NCBI GenBank assembly: GCA_012934845.2 | Contig: WNNJ02000901.1 | Span: forward strand, 372,001 to 436,000 | Reading direction: 5' to 3' | Source: Pomphorhynchus laevis | Lineage: Eukaryota > Acanthocephala > Palaeacanthocephala > Echinorhynchida > Pomphorhynchidae | Length of the DNA stretch: 64,000 bases | Shown here: in pieces, positions 12,478 to 22,902 of the stretch | How positions within the stretch are numbered: the stretch's first letter is position 1 | Layout: the number at the start of each line of letters is the position of its first letter | The notes under the pieces: model-generated | Seen by the model: the letters and a program-made list of their open reading frames with translations, nothing else | The model's database searches: none | What the model was told of the DNA's origin: nothing | Position numbers and translations under genes: made by a program

Positions 12478-15200
12478 ATTTTTACGTGGCAAATGCGTGC
12501 CGGAGCACGATTACATGACTACGAAAAACAAACAAAAATTTAAATAATGTGTCGAGAAGGTGACAACAGAGGAGGTATTTGAATGTAATGAAGGAGAGAG
12601 GGCGGCGGACGTCGAGAGGGAGTTGATTCCAAGTGAGTGGGGCGGCGACGAGGAAGGATCGGATACCGTAGCTTTTAGAATAATTGGGAACGTTGAGTAA
12701 GAGGGTATGACGGTAACGCAGCGATAGCGAGGTGGGGCGAGTGTCGTCTAAGAAAGTAAGGTTTATGAACAATGGGGAGCCGACAGCGATGAGACGAAAA
12801 GTGACGTGAAGATGGTGGAGTTGGATGCGAATGTGGATGGCGGGCCAGGAGAGTTGGGCAAGATATGTGGATGTGTGGTCGAAGCGACTGAGACACAAGA
12901 GCACACGAACGGCGGAGTAGATGATGAGTTGTAGGGGTAGGATTATGGACATTGGAGAATTGTAGAATTGGCGAAAAGCTGAGGCAATAATCGATATTAG
13001 GGAAGAGAAACGATGAAATAATAGACATACAAGAACGGAAGTCGAAAAGGGGGGATACGGGGATACGGCGGATGTCACGGAGAATTAAGTTAGACAAGCG
13101 GACCTTGTCGCGGACGAAGGGTTTAAGGGAAAGTGATCATGGAAGTGGAATCCTAAGAAAGTGATATTGTGGCATATTGAGATTATTGATGCGGCGAAAG
13201 ATACAGGGGGAGGATATATGTTAGGTTGACGGGAGATCCACATTATTTAGGCCTTGTATGGGCTTAGAACGAGACGAAGATAGGAGATACGGTTGTAGAT
13301 AGAATAAAGTTGGAGGCAGAAATTTCGAAATCGTGTACGCAATGGGCGGGTGCATGACCATAGATGAGAATGTCATCAGTGTATTGCAAGATGTTAATTA
13401 AGTAAGGTTTGATAAACGGAGAGACCGAAAAGTAGAAGAGAGAAAAGAAGAGTACCTGGAACTGAACATTGTGAGACCCCGCAGAAAATAGGGATGGAAG
13501 GAGATGATTATGAATTTGAACAGACGCAAAAGTAACGGTCGGATAGATATGAGGCAAACAAATCTACGGAGGAGGAAGAATAGCCGTAATCATAACGAAG
13601 ACGAGAAAGGAGGTTGGTGTGGTCGACGATGTCGAAGGCGGAGGAGAGGTCGAGGGAGATGAGAACACTATATAGAGCCTTGTCACGAGAAATGAGTAAG
13701 TCGTTGTAAACTTACATGTATGCGATTTCTGTAGAGTGATTAGAGCGGAAAGCGGATTGGAAGGGAGCGTACAGATTGGACGAAGAGAGATAAACGTGTT
13801 ATCTGTATTAAGATATGGCGCTCTAAGAGCTTACAAAGAGTAAGAAGGCGTAAAATGGAGCGATATATAGAAGGAAGTGAAGGGTCAAACGATTGTTTCT
13901 TAAGAAGGGGACGAACGATTGCGGATTTCCAGTGTGAAGGGAAGATACGACTGCGAATGGACGAGTTAAACAAGATGGTGAGGAAATGTGATATCGATGA
14001 GCATTGGATTTAAGTATGGGGTAAGCAAGGGATCGACAGGTGTGGTGATTTTGGGCACGGACATGATGACAGATAAGTCTTCTGCAGGAAAGACGGAGAA
14101 GTTGAAAGAGTTCCGGGAGGATAAGGCGAGGGGAGTAGCAGTGAGATGAAATGGAGACGGGGTGTGTGAGAGAGAGCAACGTGGATACTTTGGTCTGAAG
14201 AAATGACGAAATTGATGTTGCAAGACGAAGAGGAGCGAGAAAGGATTGAGTTAAAAGTATGCCAGAGAGACGTAGAGTTTAATTAAGTGTTGATTTTATG
14301 CTGCCAGAAGAAGTTGCATTCGATACTTAGTAGGTGAAAATGAAACCAGCGAAGAGCAAGATAGGAATAACGGAGAGAAGTAGTGAGCGAGCGGATATCA
14401 CGCTTGAGAAAGCGGTGATAAACCCGAAAAGCATGATGGAGTCGACGCTTTGAGAGTAGACATTGGATGTCAAACAATGGGGCACGGTTAAAGCGACGGT
14501 GATGATGATGCTTGAAGGGTAAGAGAAGATGGAGAATGGGTGTGAGTTCAGAGTCGAAAGAAAGGCGATATCGCGAGAAGAGAAGGATGTTATTGTGGGA
14601 GAAGATAGATACCATTCGAGTAAGGCGGAGCGGTGAAGGGAGATATCAAGATTGTTCCAAGGGGTGCGTAGGATGGTAGGTGTGTGAAGCGGGGAGTGGT
14701 TGGAAGTGATATCAAGAGTGACGAAAAAGTGATCGGATATACCAGGATCGTAGATGAACAGTGAGGTGTAGGCAACAAAAGGATCCGGGACAGCGATGAT
14801 GTCAGTGCCCCAAAGTTTCGTATTTCCTCATTTGAAGACTGAAATTGTGAAGGAGGCAGGTTACGAACCAATGACGACGATAGCAGAGAGGCACTTTGTC
14901 TTGTATTGACGACAGGTATCACAATAGTCTGAATCGACCGAGAGACAGTATCGATATTATCTTTGGACACAATTTCATTGTTTCAACCTTCAAAACATTT
15001 CCACAGTTTGAATCTCTATGAGTCATAAATTTTTCAACAAAGTCAGCACAACAGAAACCGCAGAGGAAACTCCGTTCAGTAACGTTGTATTCGTCTGTGA
15101 ACGGAATGGCAACGTAAGTCCAAGCATTGCAGTCCTTGTTGTCGCATATAATTTGCTTTTCTATATAAGCTTCGTTCTTGGTGGCCTTGAGCTGCATACC
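12478..15200 (-). mobile_element. LINE family A-like copy, internally deleted
   Basis: Minus-strand copy whose 3' hairpin is at about 12485-12515. Reading upstream gives the ORF2 C-terminus (12482-13078 frame), the palm and fingers in several registers (to about 14600), and a piece of the APE endonuclease ending at ISDHF (about 14700). At about 14815 the endonuclease joins directly to ORF1-like sequence: the frame 14919-15197 starts MQLKATKNEAY and carries ICDNKDCNAWTYVAIP then SFLCGFCC, the cysteine module that opens ORF1 in these LINEs. The C-terminal part of ORF1 and the first ~200 codons of ORF2 are missing. Many frameshifts; dead. Confidence 0.75.
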
Positions 15201-15789
15201 GACATTTTTAAAAGTTTTTCTCTTTGCTAATGTATTTTAATTTGTAGAACTGAATGTATAGATACATTATTTGTAATCACTTATATTGCAATCAGCCTTT
15301 TATATTTTTATTCTAATTTTTTCAGAATAGATTTTTACATGCGTAGATTTTGACGGTAAAAAGTTACTAAAAGAAAGTGAGTTGATGACGTGGTTTGCCA
15401 TCGACATTGTGTAGTCCAAAGAACGACGACGTCTAGTGAAAAGATCACTGCTGTCACAATGCCATGATTCGTTGAGATTATTTATTGATTGATTGAATGA
15501 TTGAGGAATTGATTGTTTTTTAGATCAACTTTACTAGTAATAGAGCTATTATTAAGGAGTTCGAGGCGAACTATCAGTTTAGTAATTGGATGATTAGCTA
15601 AAATAGAAGTTGGAGAGAAGAGAGTGGGCGCTATTGAATTTTGAGAGATACCGGAACTGCGCGAAAATTTATTTAAAATTGCTTTAAGACAAGTGAAGAT
15701 TATTCATCAAGTGAACATTATCTGATTGTTTATTGATTGATAGTTTATTAAAAGATTATATTAATCGGTTATATTAACATCAATTGAAT
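15201..15789. other. Probable LINE 5' flank or UTR, no gene
   Basis: Lies just upstream of the ORF1 start of the minus-strand LINE. It contains low-complexity TTGATTGATTGA near 15490-15520 and no coding frame. It could be that element's 5' UTR, but I have no second copy to compare. Confidence 0.35.
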
Positions 15790-16965
15790 GGTATTTCTCA
15801 TCCCGACAGCATCTATCTCATTACCATTTTGAATGTCTATAATTACTCTCTTTTACCATCAAAATATACACATGTCTTGTTAAGATTTTAGATGTCTTTC
15901 CATCTTACTTCATCCCATTTCCCACCTTTCTATTTATGATTTATTTCTATTCCTGTTTTTTTCGGACCACTATTTTCTTTCTATATATCTCTTAAACTTA
16001 GAGTTACATCGAGCAGAATGTCATGATCTGTTCACGTACATGAAAATGATTAAAATGTCATGATCTTCTTTTTGCTATCTCTAGTAAACTTTTATATAAC
16101 GTCTCATTGTTAAATACAAAGTGTCCCTTGTTCAAGTAAATCTTCATTATTCCTGTCTAATTGATGATCGGTATCTGAGAAAATGTCAACTTTTTGTCCC
16201 AATACTACTTACGCGCCATCCCTTCAACATTGAAGCGATCACCATACATCATTCACCAAAAGTCAAAAATTTACTGAAGTTTAAACTTGTGACTTATTCC
16301 CTTTCTAAATACACCTAGAAATCACTTAATTATATCCTTGCTCGCTCAACAGAAACTTGTTCTACGATTAACACCAATGATGTACCTTCGTATCTCCACC
16401 CTGTTCATCTACAATTTAGCATTCGATCACATTCCCGAATTATTTCATCTTTTGTCTATATCATGGGACGAAGTGTCGTTCTCTATTCTAATTCTACAAC
16501 TGAAAAATTCTTAATCCAAACTTGATCACTTACCAAGAAGTTTTTGAAGTTACTTCGCCCTCTTATTACCGATTTTTTAAACATCTTATTTAATTATTTT
16601 ATTTCCAGTAGGTTTTATTTCCGGTAAAGCGTTAGTATTTGTCATATTGTTAAAAAATCAACTGTCCATCTCATTTGTCCATAATCATATATTCCAATTT
16701 CCAACTTCCCGTAATATTCAAACTACTGCAAGCTTAATTCTTACTCAAATTAAGTCATATCTGCTTTCACGCTTATACCCACCTTTCCAGTTCACGTATC
16801 GTGAAAACAATTCCACAGAAAGTGCTTATCACAAAGTTTTTGGTTACCTACTACTTCAACTTGATCGACCATTAAGCAGTTTCGTATTTTCAATTAACCT
16901 ACCTGCTGTATTTAACATAGTTAATCACTCGAGTTTTATCTTGTCTACGTCACCGCTATGGAAAA
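15790..16965 (+). mobile_element. Old LINE relic (family A/B-like)
   Basis: Weak plus-strand similarity to ORF2. The clearest part is the frame 16647-16988, where LYPPFQFTYRENNSTESA and FSINLPAVFNIVNHSSFIL match the LYPPFQSAFRSNHSTEIA and LDLSSAFDIVDHSVLL segments of family A. Endonuclease-like wording (IEAITIHHSPKVKN) precedes it. The catalytic Asp of RT motif A has become Asn/Pro context and many stops are present. Much older than the other copies. Confidence 0.6.
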
Positions 16966-17029
16966 ACGAAGAGATAAAAAAAAACTAAAAAAACTAGAAG
17001 ATAAAAACATTATTTTTATATAATTTACC

Positions 17030-17340
17030 AGACTATATATAAGGTTCCGCTAACCGATGGCACAAGGCAGCCAGCTAATTGCATATGAATCAAGTTCATC
17101 GGTTTCGAGCAATGATTTATTTGAATGTCACAAAGTGGCATGAGATTCGTTCATCTACGCTTTTGGGCTGTGATTATAGGACCACACTTGGCAATATTAC
17201 AGTAATAGTGTTGGATCGGTTGGGGGCTCAGATCCCCCTGGAATTGAGGCCGTGAACATGGAAGAAGACATACGTGCTGTCTTGTTGAATTCCTTTGATT
17301 TTATTGTAACTGACCTGACATTTATTTATTTCTTTTTTCA
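17030..17340 (+). other. Unassigned GC-richer island with hairpin
   Basis: More GC than its surroundings. It contains a perfect GGGGG-CTCAGAT-CCCCC hairpin near 17224-17240 and a ~38-codon open stretch (SVGGSDPPGIEAVNMEED...) running to about 17310. This could be the 3' end of an unrecognised retroelement or a lone exon. I do not recognise the protein. Confidence 0.25.
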
Positions 17341-17350
17341 CCATCTATTA

Positions 17351-17586
17351 TTTTTATAAAGAAAATCTTTATTTATTTATTATTTACAGTAATAAATAAA
17401 TTTTTAACTTTTTATTAATAAAAAGTTAAAAATGTAAAGGACGACGCATCAATTATATCTCTCTATATTTTTTATAAAGAAAATCTTTATTTATTTATTA
17501 TTTACAGTAATAAATAAATTTTTAACTTTTTATTAATAAAAAGTTAAAAATGTAAAGGACGACGCATCAATTATATCTCTCTATAT
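17351..17586. repeat. Tandem duplication of a 118-bp unit with internal palindrome
   Basis: Two nearly identical 118-bp units are adjacent (junction about 17468). Each contains a perfect 32-bp palindrome centred on ATTAAT, with flanks TTTTTAACTTTTT and its complement. The lack of divergence points to a recent duplication. Confidence 0.9.
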
Positions 17587-17589
17587 GTT

Positions 17590-18120
17590 TAAATCTTGCA
17601 CAAAACGGTGGTTAGTACCGATAATCGACTAAGAGTAAATCCACTCAACAATGTGACGAGCGGCATTCATGAGATACGTATCAATTGTATCGATTCTAGA
17701 ATAACATCATTGAGACCTTTTCGTAATTCTTTGATCCATAATTCGGCAAATTCCGTTGTTCTGTTACCATCAAGTTATTTAAATTAACTTCCAAAAAATG
17801 AATTAAATAACCTCTCCTGTCCTATTTTCTCTCACCACTCCTCAAACTACGATTCAATTATCCGCAGATTATATCCATCAATTGGACTCGTATCTCAACA
17901 ATTTACCTCTACTATTCTAACTACATCACATCATATGCAAGTTCCCTCTTTGCCAACCAATTCTTTAAACGAATAAACCTACATAAAACACAGCTGTCAC
18001 ATTATGCTCTTAATTTAATTCAATGGTATTTTGAATTATTTTATCAACAATACACAATTAAAAGTTATCAGTGTCTCTGTTCGTCGTTTCCAGCATAGAA
18101 ACTGTGTTGCTGGTTTGCAC
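17590..18120. other. No supported gene
   Basis: A 63-codon plus frame (17596-17787) shows only LINE-C-terminus-like character (SLRPFRNSLIHNSANSVVLLPSSYLN). Nothing firm. Confidence 0.3.
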
Positions 18121-18128
18121 CGCCAGGC

Positions 18129-20200
18129 TCATCCTTTGGAGTAAAACGTCTTTGCGCGAGGCTTGTCGCAGTGACGGCGGAGACGCTTACTGAGCTTGTC
18201 AAAAAAAACGGTAGCCCCTCTACCCAAGGCACCGAGAGTTTCAATACCTATCGGTATGAAATCCATGCCACTGGATCTGATAAACTCGTACTTTTCCTTT
18301 TTTCTTTTCTCAGCTTCTGTGGCTACGGCACCTGATCCTGACAACGCCGTAGATAAATGACTTATAGACAGTAGATCTGCACATGTCACGTCTTAGCATG
18401 CAAAACGCCCACGTTCCCACGGAGTCACCGTACCGCTATCCGGTCGTTTTTCGTCGGAGCGAATTAAACCTGGAGGTTCCAGGCGGCTCGGTACGTGAAC
18501 TTTTCTTAGCTCATCTTGAACTATGCTGTTCAGCATTGAATGACGGCAAATGGCCAGCGAAACGCAAACAACTTAAGTCATGCGTTCCTAGCCTGTCAAC
18601 GACTGCACCGCAACGCATCGTGTGAGATTGGCATATTAGCGCTCCTAATCGTAAGGCGACTGCCACTCTTAAGACTTCGTCTGTGAGCAAAGTTCCAGTC
18701 GTGGACATTGGAACTGCCTGCAAGAATTCTTTAGCAGCGGGTGCCTTAACGCTGATTAGGCAGGCTGTAGTAATTGCATCGGTAGCACTTACCTCGAATA
18801 GAGGGGTGCTCCGTTCTTTTTGCGTAGTTCCCAAAGTAGGTAAATGCTCGGCGTCTGTTGTGTTTATTGGATAGAACCAATCATTTGGTTGTTCTTGCCG
18901 GTAGCCAAGGCTCTGCCTTTTACTAACTAAGTGCCAATGTTCAAGGCTGTCGTGAAAATATTTCGTTCCGAACAGCAATGAGTCTTGAAGTCCTGTAGGA
19001 AAAAGATCAAGGACGACCGATAGTGATGTCAGGTAAGACGATAAGTAAGCTGGTGTGGCAGTGGGTGTTACGCTTGAAATGCTATGACCCCCGTGCGTTA
19101 TCGGCAAGGTGGCTTGTTGTCAACTAGATGATGATAGTTTCACGTTAAGTACTTTCTCAAGTTGGTCCCTCAGAGCAGCATCATAATCCTGGAGAACACT
19201 GCTTTGGTAGCATGACGTGTATCTGGTGTGTACATCAGTTTTGGGGCGCTGAGAAAATTCTTGAGCAGGAAAAATGCAAGGTGTGTGTTGAGTCCAGCCA
19301 AAACGCTACCCATCAATTTCAGTTGCGATATCTTGTCAAGTAGTACCTTATCAGCTGCTTCTGAGCTGGCTAGGGCAGCCCCCAGTAGAGTGTCATCAGC
19401 CGAATCAACGTGTTTATACCTGGGAGAATTTTTGTGCGTGTGAAACGAATTTTTGTGCGGTTAGTGCTTGTGAAACCAATTCGAATTTCGTTTCGTTATG
19501 ATATAGCCCGAATTCAGGGACGAGTTGTGTTAGTAGTTCAATATCGTGGCATGTCTTCCGTGCGGCATCCGACAACGCCGTCGTCGAGATACCAAACATT
19601 AAAGCTGGAAGTGAGTCTTTTGAGCAGTGAATTGATGGCTATGCAGAATAATAGCGGCTCAAGAGGATCGCCTTGTTGAACTCCTTCTCGTTATTCGATC
19701 GTGGGATCGCCGTATTGTAGGAGACTTACACAGAAGTAGCAGCAATGAACAAAGCGGATAACACTGGATAGTGCTGTGTCGCTTCTGTCAGCACAGTTGT
19801 ACGACTAACATTGTTGAAGGCATTAGTAAAATCTATCTTTAACAGGCCTTCCCCGAACGTCATTCCCTCAGAGAGGAACAAGCCTGTGGCGTGCACTGCC
19901 GCTTCACAACCTGATTTTACTCCTACGCCGATCTGATAAGGCTTCAGAAATGTGGAAGCTTCATTGCGAATCAGTAACAAGGCAGTATTTGCCACCAACC
20001 GACGAAATGTATTGCCAATTGTGATGGGACGAAGCCCTTTATCTTTCTTCTTGAAACTAGTAGAGTGGCGCCGAAGAAATACGGCTAAACTGTTTTGGTA
20101 CATTTCCTTTGAGGACGGTATTGACGAAATTTTCAACTGTTTGACCAGTCCTGTGTCTCTCCAAGTGTCTCCTGTGCAGATTCGGTCTTGGAGGTGACGT
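18129..20200 (-). mobile_element. RT element with C-terminal restriction-like endonuclease, broken
   Basis: Minus-strand order: RT fingers with KKDKGLRPITIGNTFRRL (about 20050), then YQIGVGVKSGCEAAVHA, motif A LLKIDFTNAFNNVSR (about 19815), motif B GVQQGDPLEPLLFCIAI (about 19690), motif C VWYLDDGVVG (about 19600), then LRDQLEKVLNVKLS and LPITHGG (about 19090), the QAVPMSTTGTLLTDEVLRVAVALRLG segment, and finally RPDSGTVTPWERGRF...DVTCAD (about 18430-18360) followed by DFIPIGIETLGALG. RPD...DVT fits the PD-(D/E)XK core of restriction-like endonucleases. Several frame breaks separate these parts. Clade (R4, NeSL, HERO or other) is not decided. Confidence 0.65.
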
Positions 20201-21060
20201 GGGCGAAGTCCGTCAGAACCTCTCGCCGTTCCCTAAGGAAATGTGCGCATCATCACGATAACGTCATCTTGAGTTGCTATGATCGCCGCTGGTAGATCTG
20301 TTGAGTATATACCGGATTGAATATTAGGGTTCTTCGGTAGGTGTTTAAAGCGCATCATTTGAGCATTTTCGTGGGATAAAGGGGCGAGCTTTTCGTTACT
20401 TGAAGCAATTCTAATAGCTTATATGATGTCCCCGTCTTCCACCTTCCTTGTTATCATCTTCGCCACCTTCCACGATACTCGATACTGATATTCCTAGTCT
20501 TCCGTTTATGTTGCTCGTCTCCCAGTGATTGTTTGATGACAGAGAATGACTTTGTAGCTTGCTTGATCTTTGCAGTCATGATCGTACCGTCCTCCTCCCT
20601 TGATCCCTTGCTGCTAACACTAAGGCAATCATTTGCAAAGTAAAAGAGGGCTAACTAGTTTGAACTCAGCTGTGGGGTCGGTATTCACATGCCCAAGAGT
20701 CGTTTCGAATGTCTGCTCGACTGAAGCTCGAGAACCCCGCGGGATACGTAGGATCACGGGACAGTGGTGCTTCAAAACGGGCGTTAAACGATGAATGAAT
20801 GACAACTGGATTGAGCCAATTGAGTCGATGTCGGCCTGGTTAGTGTCGTTTTCTACGTAAGCCGCTGATGTGTCATGTTCATCGCAAATTAAAAGTGGTG
20901 GTCTGCTAGATCTAGCACTACTACGGTGTTTGCCGTGTTTAAACTGCAGTAATGAAGCCGTTAGACGAAACCGTAAATGGTATACTGCGCATGTGCTTGT
21001 TGGCCGGTTTATTGTAAAATAAATCCGGTGATTGTGATTTAGATCTTGTTGGTCTGATCC
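20201..21060 (-). other. Possible 5' part of the RLE-type element
   Basis: Sequence continues upstream of the RT domain with GC content like the element, but I cannot recognise protein motifs on the minus strand. It ends close to the 16-bp minisatellite. Confidence 0.3.
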
Positions 21061-21068
21061 AAAAGCAT

Positions 21069-21212
21069 GACGATTTGGAAGCAGGACGATCTGGAAGCAG
21101 GACGATCTGGAAGCAGGACGATCTGGAAGCAGGACGATCTGGAAGCAGGACGATCTGGAAGCAGGACGATCTGGAAGCAGGACGATCTGGAAGCAGGACG
21201 ATCTGAAAGCAT
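21069..21212 (+). repeat. 16-bp minisatellite, 9 units
   Basis: Nine head-to-tail copies of GACGATCTGGAAGCAG, the last one altered, then a decaying tail to about 21270. Because 16 is not a multiple of three, the overlapping 62-codon frame cycles through all registers, giving a 16-residue peptide repeat. I treat that frame as an artefact. Confidence 0.95.
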
Positions 21213-21601
21213 GAGGATTTTAAATCAAGACGATCTGAAACTTGGACGCTCTTAAAGCTGGACGATTGTATATAGTTATAAGAAAATAATTTTTAACCAG
21301 TAATCTTAATTTACTTATCAAATCGGCACATTCCAGCTTTTCAGTTAACCATATACTAAATTTCATCTCATCCCTCTCATCTACTACATCACGTCTACCC
21401 TACCATGTACAACTTACTTTGCTGCTTATAATCGTCATGATTCTCGCGATCGTTGCATCATTTTAAAAATTATAACTTTTTCTGATTCTGATCAAATACA
21501 ATCTCGCCTTGATCACGATATTAACGCATTTCATTCCATTCCTAAACTTTTATCTTCTGCAAACAATGGCTTACTTTTTAATGATATCAAAAAATTTTGA
21601 T

Positions 21602-21984
21602 AAAGGTATATTTTAACATAGCAAATGCGTGCCAGCACACTCTTATATGACCACTACAACAAAAATCTAAATCATGATTTGATGAGATGGGTACGGAGGC
21701 GGTATTTGAATGTAATGAAGGAGGGATCGTGGCGTACGTCGGGTGAAGCTGATTTTAGGCGGGTGGGGCGTCGGCGAGGAAGGATCGGAGAACGTAGTTG
21801 TTAGAGCAATCGGGAACATAGAGTAAGAGGAAATTATGGGAACGCAGTGGTAGAGAGAGATGGGGCGAGTGCCGTCTAAGAAAGGGAGGTTGATAAACGA
21901 TGGGGAGTCGACAGCGACGAGACGAAAAGTTACGAGAAGGTGGAGTTCTATGCTGATGTGGATGGTGGGCTAGAAGAGTTGAGC
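21602..21984 (-). mobile_element. Older LINE family A copy, 3' piece (split by insertion)
   Basis: The minus strand gives the ORF2 C-terminus and the decayed 3' hairpin (AGTGTGCTGGCACGC, about 21620-21645). It stops mid-gene at ...GAGC, where the plus-strand element begins; the rest of the copy resumes at 25877. Together the two pieces are one element interrupted by a nested insertion. Confidence 0.85.
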
Positions 21985-21989
21985 AAGAT
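21985..21989. repeat. Target site duplication AAGAT, left copy
   Basis: AAGAT at 21985-21989 is repeated at 25877-25881, flanking the inserted LINE. Undisturbed copies of the host sequence read GGGCAAGATATGTGG (for example around 12855-12875 on the plus strand), which is what joining the two flanks restores. Confidence 0.9.
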
Positions 21990-22673
21990 TGCAGCGTCTG
22001 GACAACAATCACCTGCGACAAGAATAAGGCTAAAGAAGACTTCGTATGTGGTTTTTGTGCCAACAAACTAATATGCAACCTTTCCAATAAGCACATATCA
22101 ACATCCAACACGTCAACTCAAACTACCCCCGTCGTTTCTAATGTCCTTTCTCCACCCACCGACCCTGCCACCATATACACTTCCCATTCCATGTCATCTT
22201 CACTCCCCGACACCCCACGTCCCGTCCTTCCCGTCTCGTTTCTCAATAACTTGCATCCATCAATCAAAATCACCTCCACCAACCTCCACTATCCTTCCAC
22301 TCATAACCTTTCCTCACATCGCTTGCCACCCTCTTTATTATCATTATCCTCTATGTCTCCCGTCGTCAAACCAAATCCCTCCAAATCATCAACTGCCAGC
22401 TCTTCTATCGTGATCTCACCTACTCACGTCAGTCGTCCTCCTTTACGAAAGCGCTTTGCTTCTCGCGATCGTTGCGTCATTGTTACTAATATCACGCCTT
22501 CTAACTCCTTATCTCCACAAGCACGTCTGGACCACGATGTTTCCGCCTTCAGATCCATCCTCTCGTCTATTGTTCCTGCGGATAAACCATCCTTTTTCAA
22601 GGACATTTCTCCTGTCGCATTCATCCGTCTAAACAAATCTTCTCAATCTAATCCTTCCCAGCCCCTCTCCTAA
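21990..22673 (+). pseudogene. LINE A ORF1, 5'-truncated
   Basis: The frame is open from the first inserted base: CSVWTTITCDKNKAKEDFVCGFC, then a long Ser/Thr/Pro-rich low-complexity region, then a basic segment (RPPLRKRFASRDRC) and the C-terminal part ending at 22673. The first cysteine pair of the module is lost by 5' truncation. ORF1 of CR1-like elements encodes a nucleic-acid-binding chaperone; here the cysteine module (compare 15197-14919 on minus and 61834 on plus) supports the role. No start codon remains. Confidence 0.7.
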
Positions 22674-22902
22674 AAATTGTTTTCAAGCATCGCTCTCACG
22701 CGTCTTCTGTCCTCTCTCAACGATTCAAACTCATGTCATCTTCAACCACTCAAATTTTCCCCGATCGCGCCCCTTCTGAAATCACTCAAATCTCTTCAGC
22801 CCGCATCGAAAAACGCCGTCGCGAGGAAAACGGCGAAACATCACTCGCAATCCGAAACATAGACGGAAATTTTCAAGTTGTCCACACCCGTCCAAAAATT
22901 CG

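Noticed and set aside
21067-21255. 62-codon frame over the 16-bp array
   Set aside because: Product of a tandem repeat with a period not divisible by three; no start context or flanking coding signal.
22141-22413. Overlapping Pro/Ser-rich frame in LINE A
   Set aside because: Shadow of ORF1 in a CT-rich strand; the neighbouring frame carries the cysteine module.
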